Assembly: GCA_003574685.1 (NCBI GenBank)
Contig: QOCQ01000017.1
Location: forward strand, 1 to 64,000
Direction: 5' to 3'
DNA length: 64,000 nt
From: Rhodospirillaceae bacterium SYSU D60007
GTDB taxonomy: Bacteria > Pseudomonadota > Alphaproteobacteria > Reyranellales > Reyranellaceae
The position numbers and the translations under genes were made by a program. A model generated the notes under the pieces. The model was not told where the DNA came from, made no database searches, and worked only from the letters and a program-made list of their open reading frames with translations. Below are positions 7,389-15,035 of this stretch, piece after piece; position 1 is the first letter of the stretch, and each line of letters starts with the position of its first letter.

Positions 7389-8443
7389 ACCACACATCAG
7401 CCCTCGCTGGCGAAGAAGGCTACAACTTCGCTTTCCTCGACGAGCAGACCAAGCGGATGATCCGCCGCGCCATCCTCAAGGCGGTGGCGATCCCCGGTCA
7501 TCAGATCCCGTTCGGCAGCCGCGAGATGCCGCTGAGCTACGGCTGGGGCACCGGCGGCATCCAGCTCACCGCCGCCGTGATCGGCCGGGACGATACGCTG
7601 AAGGTGATCGACCAGGGCGCAGACGACACCACCAATGCCGTCAGCATCCGCGGCTTCTTCCGACGCATGACAGGCGTGCGCACCACCGAGCGCACCGACG
7701 AGGCCACCGTCGTGCAGACGCGGCACCGTATTCCCGAGACGCCGCTCAGCGAGGGCCAGATCATCGTCTACCAGGTGCCGATTCCCGAGCCGCTGCGCTG
7801 GCTGGAGCCGCGCGAAAGCGAGACCCGCAAGATGCACGGGCTGGCCGAGTACGGCGCCATGCACGTGAAGCTCTACGAGGATATCGTGCGCTACGGCCGC
7901 ATCGAGACGGCCTACGACTATCCCGTGCTGGTGAACGGCCGCTACCTGATGCGGCCATCACCGATCCCCAAGTTCGACAATCCCAAGATGGACCGCATGC
8001 CGGCGCTGCAGCTCTTCGGCGCCGGCCGCGAGAAGCGCATCTATGCGGTGCCGCCCTATACCGAAGTCAAGTCGCTGGATTTCGAGGATCATCCCTTCGA
8101 GGTCGAGCGCTGGGAGCAAAGCTGCGCGCTCTGCGGCTCAAACGACAGCTTCCTCGACGAGATCGTGACCGACGACCAGGGCGGACACGCCTTCGTCTGC
8201 TCCGACACCGACTACTGCACCCGCCGCCGCGCCGCTGGCCATGAGGGCGAGGGCATGCCGGAAGGCTACCTGCAGCCGAGCGAGGCGGCGGAAGTGTTGC
8301 ACCATCCCCCTTCCGCCCTTCGGGCACCTTCCCCCTCCGGGGGAAGGGATTCTGACCTTCCCCCGGAGGGGGAAGGTGGCGCGCAGCGCCGGAAGGGGGA
8401 TGCCTCCTCAGGCACGGCGTTCAGGGCGGGGCTCAGGCCATGA
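7385..8443 (+). CDS. phnJ: C-P lyase radical-SAM enzyme PhnJ with repeat-derived tail
   Basis: Cleaves the C-P bond of the ribosyl phosphonate using S-adenosylmethionine, an iron-sulfur cluster and a thiyl radical. The cysteines CALC, then C after 21 residues, then C after 5 more (within AFVCSDTDYC) reproduce the spacing of the E. coli cluster and radical cysteines. The product is 352 residues against 281 in E. coli. From about residue 303 the frame runs through a palindromic intergenic repeat (8294-8424), giving a low-complexity Pro/Ser/Gly/Arg tail with no family similarity. The stop then overlaps phnK as ATGA, so coupling is kept. The catalytic core looks intact. Confidence 0.93.
   Translation: MNHTSALAGEEGYNFAFLDEQTKRMIRRAILKAVAIPGHQIPFGSREMPLSYGWGTGGIQLTAAVIGRDDTLKVIDQGADDTTNAVSIRGFFRRMTGVRTTERTDEATVVQTRHRIPETPLSEGQIIVYQVPIPEPLRWLEPRESETRKMHGLAEYGAMHVKLYEDIVRYGRIETAYDYPVLVNGRYLMRPSPIPKFDNPKMDRMPALQLFGAGREKRIYAVPPYTEVKSLDFEDHPFEVERWEQSCALCGSNDSFLDEIVTDDQGGHAFVCSDTDYCTRRRAAGHEGEGMPEGYLQPSEAAEVLHHPPSALRAPSPSGGRDSDLPPEGEGGAQRRKGDASSGTAFRAGLRP
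8294..8424. repeat. Palindromic repeat pair inside the phnJ 3' end (copy 2)
   Basis: Module A (8294-8348) and module B (8355-8424) match the reverse complements of 1459-1513 and 1535-1602 with few mismatches, including a shared core CGCGCAGCGCCGGAAGGGGG. The reading frame of phnJ stays open through both. This is a mobile or dispersed palindrome captured as coding sequence. Confidence 0.85.
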
Positions 8444-9216
8444 GCGAGCAGGCGGTGCTGGAGGTGCGGGGGCTGACGCGGCGGTTTGGGCTGCGTACGG
8501 CGGTGCGCGATGTCGCCTTCGAGCTGTGGCCGGGCGAGGTGCTGGGTATCGTGGGCGAATCAGGGTCGGGCAAGACCACGCTGCTGAACTGCATCGGCGG
8601 GCGGCTGCCGGCTGACCACGGGTCGGTCATGTACAGGACGGCGGCCGGTTACAGCGTCGACATGCTGGCGTTGCCTGAAGCGGAGCGCCGCAAGCTGCTG
8701 CGCACCGAATGGGGCTTCGTGCACCAGAACCCGCGCGACGGGCTGCGGCTTGATGTCAGCGCCGGCGGCAATGTCGGCGAGCGGCTGATGGCGCTGGGCC
8801 ACCGGCACTACGGCAGGCTGCGCCAGGCGGCGGTCGACTGGCTGGAGCATGTGGAGATCGAGACGGCGCGCGTGGACGATCCGCCGCGCGCCTTTTCCGG
8901 CGGCATGCAGCAGCGCCTGCAGATCGCGCGCAACCTGGTGACCCATCCCCGTGTGGTGCTGATGGATGAGCCCACGGGCGGGCTGGACGTTTCGGTGCAG
9001 GCACGGCTGCTGGACCTGCTGCGTCGGCTGGTGCGCGAGATCGGCGTGTCGGCGGTGATCGTGACCCACGATCTGGGCGTGGCACGCCTGCTGGCCGACC
9101 GCCTGCTGGTGATGAAGGGCGGCGAGGTGGTGGAAGGGGGACTCACCGATCGCCTGCTCGACGATCCGCATCATCCCTACACTCAACTCCTCGTTTCCTC
9201 CGCGCTTTCGGTGTGA
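8440..9216 (+). CDS. phnK: C-P lyase ABC-type ATPase PhnK
   Basis: An ABC-type ATPase that, in E. coli, docks on the PhnGHIJ core through PhnJ rather than on a membrane permease. The 258-residue product has Walker A GESGSGKTT (about residues 40-48), signature FSGGMQQRLQIARNL and Walker B VVLMDEPTGGLD. Its ATG overlaps phnJ (ATGA), and the phnL start overlaps its end. The cluster's real importer ATPase is PhnC, which fits a lyase-associated role here. Confidence 0.92.
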   Translation: MSEQAVLEVRGLTRRFGLRTAVRDVAFELWPGEVLGIVGESGSGKTTLLNCIGGRLPADHGSVMYRTAAGYSVDMLALPEAERRKLLRTEWGFVHQNPRDGLRLDVSAGGNVGERLMALGHRHYGRLRQAAVDWLEHVEIETARVDDPPRAFSGGMQQRLQIARNLVTHPRVVLMDEPTGGLDVSVQARLLDLLRRLVREIGVSAVIVTHDLGVARLLADRLLVMKGGEVVEGGLTDRLLDDPHHPYTQLLVSSALSV

Positions 9217-9218
9217 CC

Positions 9219-9929
9219 ATGCGTGCCGACGATCCGGTGTTGCGTATCAGAAGCCTGCACAAGAGCTTCACCCTGCATCTGCGCGGCGGCGTGCGCATCG
9301 ATGCGCTGCGTGGCGTCGATCTCGACCTGTTTCCGGCCGAATGCCTGGTGCTGCGCGGTCCCTCGGGCGCCGGCAAGAGCACGCTGATGCGCTGCGTCTA
9401 CGGCAACTATGCCGCCGATGGCGGCAGCATCCGCCTGGCGCACGAGGGCGGGTGGGCCGAGCTGGTGGGGGCCGCGCCGCGCCTGGTTCACGCTCTGCGC
9501 CAGCGCACGCTGGGTTATGTCAGCCAGTTCCTGCGCGTGATCCCGCGCGTGCCGGCGCTCGACATCGTCGCCGAGCCGCTGCTGATGCGCGGCGTGGCGG
9601 CGGAGCACGCCCGGCGCAAGGCGGCGGCATTGCTGGAACGACTGAACATTCCCACCCGGCTGTTCGACCTGCCGCCTGCCACTTTCTCCGGCGGCGAGCA
9701 GCAGCGCGTCAACATTGCGCGCGTGTTCATTGCCCGCTATCCCGTCCTGTTGCTGGACGAGCCGACCGCCTCCCTGGACGAAGCCAACCGTGCCGTGGTG
9801 ATCGATCTGGTGCAGGAGGCCAGGCGCGACGGGGCGGCCATTCTCGCGATCCTGCATGACCCGGCGGCGCGCGAGGCGCTGGCGACGCGGGTCTTCGATC
9901 TGGCGCCACGGCTGGCGGAGGTGGCCTGA
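9219..9929 (+). CDS. phnL: C-P lyase ABC-type ATPase PhnL
   Basis: The second lyase-associated ABC ATPase; with PhnG, PhnH and PhnI it supports formation of the ribosyl phosphonate. The product is about 236 residues with Walker A GPSGAGKST, signature FSGGEQQRVNIAR and Walker B VLLLDEPTASLD. Start 9219 (MRADDPVLRIRSLHKSFTLH) is preferred; GTG 9213, overlapping the phnK stop, would add two residues. It overlaps phnM by one base (TGATG). Confidence 0.92.
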   Translation: MRADDPVLRIRSLHKSFTLHLRGGVRIDALRGVDLDLFPAECLVLRGPSGAGKSTLMRCVYGNYAADGGSIRLAHEGGWAELVGAAPRLVHALRQRTLGYVSQFLRVIPRVPALDIVAEPLLMRGVAAEHARRKAAALLERLNIPTRLFDLPPATFSGGEQQRVNIARVFIARYPVLLLDEPTASLDEANRAVVIDLVQEARRDGAAILAILHDPAAREALATRVFDLAPRLAEVA

Positions 9930-11065
9930 TGGCCGAGCTGGTTTTGACCGGTGCGCGCATTGTCACGCCGGAGGCGGTGATCGACGGCGCGCTCGTGGCG
10001 CGCGACGGCAGGATCGTCGCCGTCGAGTCCGGTCGCGCGACGGCCGGCGAAGCGCTGGACGGCGACTATCTGATCCCCGGCCTGGTCGAGCTGCACACGG
10101 ACAACATGGAGCGGCACTTCGCGCCGCGGCCGGGCGTGCGCTGGCCCGCCGTGTCGGCGGCGCTGGCGCATGACGCGCAGATCGCTGCGGCCGGCATCAC
10201 CACGGTGTTTGACGCGATCTCTCTGGGCTCCCTCCAGGACTACGACGTGCGTGTCACGGCGCTCACCGAGATGCTGTCGGGCCTGCGCACCGCGCGCGAC
10301 AACGGCATGCTGCGCAGCGACCATCTGCTGCACCTGCGCTGCGAGGTGAGTTATCCCGGCATGACGCGGCTTCTGGAGGACATGATCGACGATGCGCATG
10401 TGCGGCTGGTCTCAGTCATGGACCACACGCCCGGCCAGCGCCAGTTCGTCAACCCGGATAAGTACCGCGAGTACTGGAAGGGCAAGAACGGCTTCAGCGA
10501 TACCGAGCTGGAGGCTTACCTCGCGATGTCGCGCCAGCGCGGCGAACGCCACAGCGCCGAGAACCGCCGCGCCGTAGTCAGCCTGTGCGCGGGCCGCAAG
10601 CTGCCGCTGGCCAGCCACGACGATGCGACGCCAGAGCATGTTGCCGAGGCGCTTGCCGATGGCATGGTGGTAGCAGAATTTCCCACCACGATCGAGGCGG
10701 CGCGGCTCTCGCGCGACGGCGGCATGAAGGTGGTGATGGGCGGGCCCAACCTCGTGCGGGGCGGCTCGCATTCCGGCAACATCTCTGCCGGCGTCCTGGC
10801 CGAACACGGGCTGCTGGATATCGTCTCGTCCGACTATGTGCCCAACAGCCTGCTGGAATCCGCGTTCAAGCTGGCGCGCGATTTTCCCGGGATCACGCTG
10901 CCGCAGGCGATGGCCGCAGTTTCGGTGACGCCGGCAGAAGCTGTCGGACTGAACGACCGCGGCGCCATAAAGCCCGGTCGGCGCGCCGATCTCGTGCGCG
11001 TGCGCGTGGTCGATGGCCAGCCGGTCGTACGCGCCGTGTGGTGCGATGGCGTGAGGGTGGCGTGA
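9929..11065 (+). CDS. phnM: Ribosyl phosphonate triphosphate diphosphatase PhnM
   Basis: An amidohydrolase-fold enzyme that removes pyrophosphate from ribose 1-phosphonate 5-triphosphate, giving the substrate of PhnJ. The 378-residue length equals the E. coli enzyme. It shows LIPGLVELHTDNMERHF with the metal-binding histidine, VMDHTPGQRQF, SHDDATPEHV and the C-terminal GAIKPGRRADLVRV typical of this family. Its start overlaps phnL (TGATG) and its stop shares one base with the next start. Confidence 0.94.
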   Translation: MAELVLTGARIVTPEAVIDGALVARDGRIVAVESGRATAGEALDGDYLIPGLVELHTDNMERHFAPRPGVRWPAVSAALAHDAQIAAAGITTVFDAISLGSLQDYDVRVTALTEMLSGLRTARDNGMLRSDHLLHLRCEVSYPGMTRLLEDMIDDAHVRLVSVMDHTPGQRQFVNPDKYREYWKGKNGFSDTELEAYLAMSRQRGERHSAENRRAVVSLCAGRKLPLASHDDATPEHVAEALADGMVVAEFPTTIEAARLSRDGGMKVVMGGPNLVRGGSHSGNISAGVLAEHGLLDIVSSDYVPNSLLESAFKLARDFPGITLPQAMAAVSVTPAEAVGLNDRGAIKPGRRADLVRVRVVDGQPVVRAVWCDGVRVA

Positions 11066-11610
11066 TGACTCTCGACGAGGCGTTCGCGTTACTGGGCCGT
11101 GCCGGCGCCCGGCAGTACGGCGGCGAACAGGTATCACAACTGGCGCACGCGCTGCAGACAGCGACGCTGGCGATGGAAGCCGGTGAGGCGGCACCGCTGG
11201 TCATTGCAGCGCTGTTCCACGACATCGGCCATCTGCTGGGCGAGGGTGATCACGGCCAGGCCGAGCGCGGCATTGATGCCCGTCACGAGGACCGTGGTGC
11301 CGAAGCGTTGCGACCGCTGTTCGGCAAGGCGGTTGCCGAGACGGTGCGCCTGCATGTCCCGGCCAAGCGCTGGCTCTGCTTCGCCGAGGGCGGCTACTGG
11401 GATTCGCTGTCGCGCGGCTCCAAGGCAAGTCTGGCCGTACAGGGTGGTCCCTTCGACGCCATCGAGGCCGGGCAATTCATGCGCCAGCCCCATGCGGGCG
11501 CGGCTGTACGGCTGCGCCGGTACGATGATCTGGCCAAGATTCGCGGGCGCGGCACGCCGGGCCTTGACGAGTTCCGCGGCTGGGCGACGGCCGTGCGTGC
11601 CGATGGCTGA
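11065..11610 (+). CDS. HD-domain phosphonate oxygenase, PhnZ-like
   Basis: A 181-residue HD-domain protein of the group found in phosphonate operons (TIGR03276). It has Tyr18, Glu21, His28, His52-Asp53, His56, His74, His97, Lys101, Ser119 and Asp154. These line up with the PhnZ residues I recall: gate Tyr24/Glu27; iron ligands His34, His58, Asp59, His80, His104, Asp161; substrate contacts His62, Lys108, Ser126. A one-residue gap is needed after His74. PhnZ is a mixed-valent diiron oxygenase that splits alpha-hydroxyphosphonates to a carbon acid and phosphate. The PhnY hydroxylase that normally feeds it is absent. The gene overlaps phnM and phnN. The substrate is unknown. Confidence 0.85.
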   Translation: MTLDEAFALLGRAGARQYGGEQVSQLAHALQTATLAMEAGEAAPLVIAALFHDIGHLLGEGDHGQAERGIDARHEDRGAEALRPLFGKAVAETVRLHVPAKRWLCFAEGGYWDSLSRGSKASLAVQGGPFDAIEAGQFMRQPHAGAAVRLRRYDDLAKIRGRGTPGLDEFRGWATAVRADG

Positions 11611-12193
11611 TGGACGGCGGCTCATCCTGGTGGTCGGCGCCAGCGGTGCGGGCAAGGACAGCCTCATCCGCGGTGCGCGGGCTGCGCTGGCGGGACGCGA
11701 AGACGTGGTCTTTCCGCGTCGTGTGATTACCCGGCCGGCCGATGCCAGCGGCACGGAGGATCACGAGCCCTGCGATGCGGCTGCGTTTCAGCAGCGCCTG
11801 GCCGCCGGCGAGTTCGCGCTGCACTGGATGGCCAACGGACTTTCCTACGGCGTGCCCGTTCATATCGAGCGCGACCTAAAGGCCGGCCGCGCCGTTGTCG
11901 TCAACGTCTCGCGCGGCATTGTTCCGGCCGCCGAGCATCGCTTTCCGGGCCTGTGCGTCTGCGTGGTGAGCGCGCCGGCAGCACTGCGCGCCGCGCGCCT
12001 GCACGAGCGCGGGCGCGAATCCATTGAGGACGTGACGGCGCGCCTGCATCGGGCCGATGCTTTCCCTGTCACCGCCCGTGAGATGCGCGAGATCTGCAAC
12101 GACGGTCCGCTTGCTGTCGGCGTGGGCGCGCTGGTGGACATTATCCTGGCGCGGCTGGACGACGCTCAGGTGTCGGCGGCGGCCAGCGGATAG
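11603..12193 (+). CDS. phnN: Ribose 1,5-bisphosphate phosphokinase PhnN
   Basis: Phosphorylates ribose 1,5-bisphosphate to PRPP, which returns the lyase pathway product to nucleotide synthesis. The 196-residue P-loop kinase has Walker A VVGASGAGKDS (residues about 10-20), the guanylate-kinase-like strand RRVITRPADASGTEDHEPCDAAAF (cited as a region, about residues 38-61) and YGVPVHIERDL. ATG 11603 overlaps the preceding gene by 8 bases. Its last 28 bases overlap the convergent DUF1045 gene. Confidence 0.9.
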   Translation: MADGRRLILVVGASGAGKDSLIRGARAALAGREDVVFPRRVITRPADASGTEDHEPCDAAAFQQRLAAGEFALHWMANGLSYGVPVHIERDLKAGRAVVVNVSRGIVPAAEHRFPGLCVCVVSAPAALRAARLHERGRESIEDVTARLHRADAFPVTAREMREICNDGPLAVGVGALVDIILARLDDAQVSAAASG

Positions 12194-12876
12194 CGCGACA
12201 TCTGAAGGAAAGGGGCCTTCGGCGAAGGCTCGGCAAACAGCCACAACGCATCGATCGTCACGGGCTGCGCGAGGGCGGGCGCGAGATATTCCGCCAGCGC
12301 CTGCCGGACGCGCGGCCGGATCGCGGAATCGAGTCTGCCCGTCAGCGTGAAGTGCAGGCGGAAATCGTCCATCACGTAGGGATAGCCCCACCGCGCGAGG
12401 TTGCTTTCCTGCCGCGCCGTCAGGCCGGTAGCACGCCGGCGGTTCAGCTCCGTGGCGTCGGGCGGCCGGCGGAAATCATCGAAGGCTCGCACGACATCGT
12501 CGGCCAGGGCGCGCAGCGCAGGCGGCTCCATCACCGGCCGCAACGCGAGGAATCCCGAGAGCTCGGCCACCTCAAGCCTGCCCAGCGGAACCGCGGCGCG
12601 CGTAGCGGCAAAACCGCGCAACGCCTCGTGCAGGGCTTCGGCGGGCTGAGTGTCGGCCAGACGAAAGGGCGGCTTCAGGGTCGCATGAAAGCCGTAGCGT
12701 GCGGGCTCGGCCGTCCACGCCGCCGCAGCGCTTTCATCGATGCCATCGAGGCGGGAACGCGGCACTTCGACACCGCGCGCGGCATCTCGGCCCAGCCAGG
12801 CGCTGGCGAGCCTGTGCAGCAGACTGTCGGGATCGGCGGCGGCGTAGATGGCAAAGCGGTACACGGCGAATATCAC
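12166..12876 (-). CDS. DUF1045 protein, 2H phosphoesterase-like
   Basis: A member of the DUF1045 family, which is often found in phn clusters. The 236-residue product has two H-x-T-x motifs, GFHATLK (near residue 76) and LHFTLT (near residue 180), the catalytic pair of the 2H phosphoesterase fold. Such enzymes usually open or cut cyclic or linear phosphodiesters. No PhnP is seen in the window, so this protein may open the ribose 1,2-cyclic phosphate made by PhnJ; that is inference. Start GTG 12876 overlaps the deoA stop (GTGA); GTG 12864 (VYRFAIY) is an alternative. Its 3' end overlaps phnN on the other strand. Confidence 0.8.
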   Translation of the reverse strand: MIFAVYRFAIYAAADPDSLLHRLASAWLGRDAARGVEVPRSRLDGIDESAAAAWTAEPARYGFHATLKPPFRLADTQPAEALHEALRGFAATRAAVPLGRLEVAELSGFLALRPVMEPPALRALADDVVRAFDDFRRPPDATELNRRRATGLTARQESNLARWGYPYVMDDFRLHFTLTGRLDSAIRPRVRQALAEYLAPALAQPVTIDALWLFAEPSPKAPFLQMSRYPLAAADT

Positions 12877-14189
12877 CTGGCGATGTAGTCGCGGATCGCC
12901 GGCCGCAGCACGGGCGGCGCATCGGCGATACGGATGGCCTCTTGGAGCGCGGCGATGGCGGTGTCGGCCGCGGCTTCGGTCGATGCGTGCACAAGAGCCA
13001 GCGGCTCGCCAGCCACAACGCAACGGCCGATGCCGGCAACATCGGAAAGGCCGACTCGCGGATCGACACTGTCGTCAACGTGTCGCCGCCCGCCGCCCAG
13101 CTCTACGATGGCAAGCCCGATAGCCCGCACGTTCAGTTCCGTCACAAATCCCCCTTGTGCCGCGGGGCAGGGGCGCACCACCGGTGCGTGAGGAAGGTAG
13201 CGGGCCGGATGCTCGATGAAGTCGGCCGGGCCGCCCAGCGCTGCCACCATGCGCGCAAAGGTATCAGCGGCGCGTCCGTCGGCGAGACCCATCTCCACCT
13301 TGCGCCGTGCTTCCGCGGGCGAAGGCGCAAGCTTGCCCAGCATCAGCATCTCCGTCGCCAGCGCCCGCACAATCTCGCCAAACCGCGGATCGCCCCGGCC
13401 GCCGACCTTCAGCCATTCGACCGCCTCGCCCACCTCAAGCGCGTTGCCCGCCGTGGTGCCGAGCGCCTGGTCCATGTCGGTGATCAGCGCCGTGGTTGGC
13501 AGCCCCGCGCCATGGGCGACCGACACGATGCTGTCGGCCAGCGCACGCGCCATGTCGTCGCTGGCGGCAAAGGCGCCGGAGCCGGTCTTGATATCCATGA
13601 CCAGCGCGTCCAGGCCCTCGGCGAGCTTCTTCGAGAGGATCGAGGCGGTGATCAGGGGAATGGATTCCACCGTCGCGGTGATGTCGCGGATGGCGTAGAG
13701 GCGGCGGTCCGCCGGCGCGAGATCATCAGTCTGGCCGATGATGGCGCAGCCGACATCGCGCACGATGCGCTGGAACGTCGCGATGTCCGGGTCGGTGCGG
13801 TAGCCCGGTATGGCCGCCAGCTTGTCCAGCGTGCCGCCGGTGTGCCCCAGCCCGCGCCCGGAGATCATCGGCACGCAGCCGCCGCACGCGGCAACGATGG
13901 GCGCCAGCACCAGGCTGACCTTGTCGCCGACGCCGCCCGTCGAGTGCTTGTCGAGCAGCGGTCCGGGCATGCCGCGCCACGCAAGCCGCGTGCCCGAGGA
14001 CGCCATGGCCGATGTCAGCGCCACGCATTCGTCCGCATCCATGCCGCGCAGGAACGTCGCCATCGCGAAGGCGGCCACCTGCGCGTCACCCAGGCTGCCG
14101 TCGGTGATGCCGCGAACCACAATGCCGATCTCTTCGGCCGACAGTGCATGGCCGTCGCGTTTCCGGCGGATGATCTCCTGCGGCAGCAT
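12873..14189 (-). CDS. deoA: Thymidine phosphorylase
   Basis: Splits thymidine (or another pyrimidine nucleoside) with phosphate to free base and (deoxy)ribose 1-phosphate. The product has the family segments MLPQEIIRRKRDGHALS at the start, LLDKHSTGGVGDKVSL and ISGRGLGHTGGTLDKL, which bind phosphate and nucleoside. ATG 14189 gives the usual start and leaves a 4-base gap from punA; ATG 14213 would add eight residues and overlap punA. It runs with punA upstream and the DUF1045 gene downstream, apparently as one leftward operon. Confidence 0.9.
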   Translation of the reverse strand: MLPQEIIRRKRDGHALSAEEIGIVVRGITDGSLGDAQVAAFAMATFLRGMDADECVALTSAMASSGTRLAWRGMPGPLLDKHSTGGVGDKVSLVLAPIVAACGGCVPMISGRGLGHTGGTLDKLAAIPGYRTDPDIATFQRIVRDVGCAIIGQTDDLAPADRRLYAIRDITATVESIPLITASILSKKLAEGLDALVMDIKTGSGAFAASDDMARALADSIVSVAHGAGLPTTALITDMDQALGTTAGNALEVGEAVEWLKVGGRGDPRFGEIVRALATEMLMLGKLAPSPAEARRKVEMGLADGRAADTFARMVAALGGPADFIEHPARYLPHAPVVRPCPAAQGGFVTELNVRAIGLAIVELGGGRRHVDDSVDPRVGLSDVAGIGRCVVAGEPLALVHASTEAAADTAIAALQEAIRIADAPPVLRPAIRDYIAR

Positions 14190-14193
14190 CGCA

Positions 14194-15000
14194 TCAGGAC
14201 GCAAAAAAAACATTCAGGATACGCCGCAGATCCTCGCCGCCGCGTTGAGCCGCCACGCGCAATGTCTCCAGATGGCTCGGCTTTTCTCCGCCAAGACCGG
14301 CGGCGAAGTTGGTGATCACCGACAGCGCTGCCACCTTCATGCCGGCGTGCCGGGCCAGGATCACCTCAGGTACGGTCGACATGCCCACGGCGTCGGCGCC
14401 CAGCCGGCCGGCGGCGCGGATCTCGGCGGGCGTCTCGAAGCTGGGACCGGAGAACCAGATGTAGACGCCCTCATGCAGCCTCACGCCCGCGCTTGCCGCC
14501 GCCACGCGAAGACGCTGGCGCAAATCAGGGTCGTAGGCATCGATCATATCGACGAAGCGTGCGTCGCCGGTCTCGCCGAACAGCGGCGACTGGCCCGTGA
14601 AGTTGATATGGTCGGTCACCATCATCACGCTGCCCGGCGCCATCTCCGGCCGCAGGCTGCCCGCGGCGTTGGTCAGCAGCAGCGTCTTGCAGCCCAGCGC
14701 CGACAGCACGCGCACCGGCGCTTTCATGGTGTCGGCGCGGCCATGCTCGTAGTAGTGCGAACGGCCTTGCAGCAGCGCGACGGGCGTGTCGCGAAACCGT
14801 CCCAGCACCAGCCGGCCGGCATGGCCACCGACTCCCGGCACAGGAAATCCGGGCAGCTCGCCATAGGGCAGTGAGGCAACGACGTGCACTTCGCCCGCGA
14901 GCCCACCCAGACCCGAGCCCAGCACGATGCCAACCTCCGGCACAAACCCTTGGGCCCGGGCGCGGAGCTCGGCGAGGCATTGTTGCACCTGTTCGTCCAT
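14194..15000 (-). CDS. punA: Purine nucleoside phosphorylase
   Basis: Converts purine nucleosides plus phosphate to base and (deoxy)ribose 1-phosphate. The 268-residue product is the trimeric PNP type: GIVLGSGLGGLAGEV (phosphate loop), LLTNAAGSLRPEMAPGS, ITNFAAGLGGEK and GMSTVPEVILARH. It is the first gene of the leftward operon punA-deoA-DUF1045. The 3' end contains a run of eight T on the coding strand (14202-14209) coding for Val-Phe-Phe; a sequencing slip there would change the last residues. Confidence 0.9.
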   Translation of the reverse strand: MDEQVQQCLAELRARAQGFVPEVGIVLGSGLGGLAGEVHVVASLPYGELPGFPVPGVGGHAGRLVLGRFRDTPVALLQGRSHYYEHGRADTMKAPVRVLSALGCKTLLLTNAAGSLRPEMAPGSVMMVTDHINFTGQSPLFGETGDARFVDMIDAYDPDLRQRLRVAAASAGVRLHEGVYIWFSGPSFETPAEIRAAGRLGADAVGMSTVPEVILARHAGMKVAALSVITNFAAGLGGEKPSHLETLRVAAQRGGEDLRRILNVFFAS

Positions 15001-15035
15001 GATGAATCGGGTCTTCAGTTGGTAAGGACAATCCC

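Noticed and set aside
12699-14315. A 538-codon plus-strand frame over deoA
   Set aside because: deoA and the neighbouring genes explain the span; the frame has no motif and no start signal.
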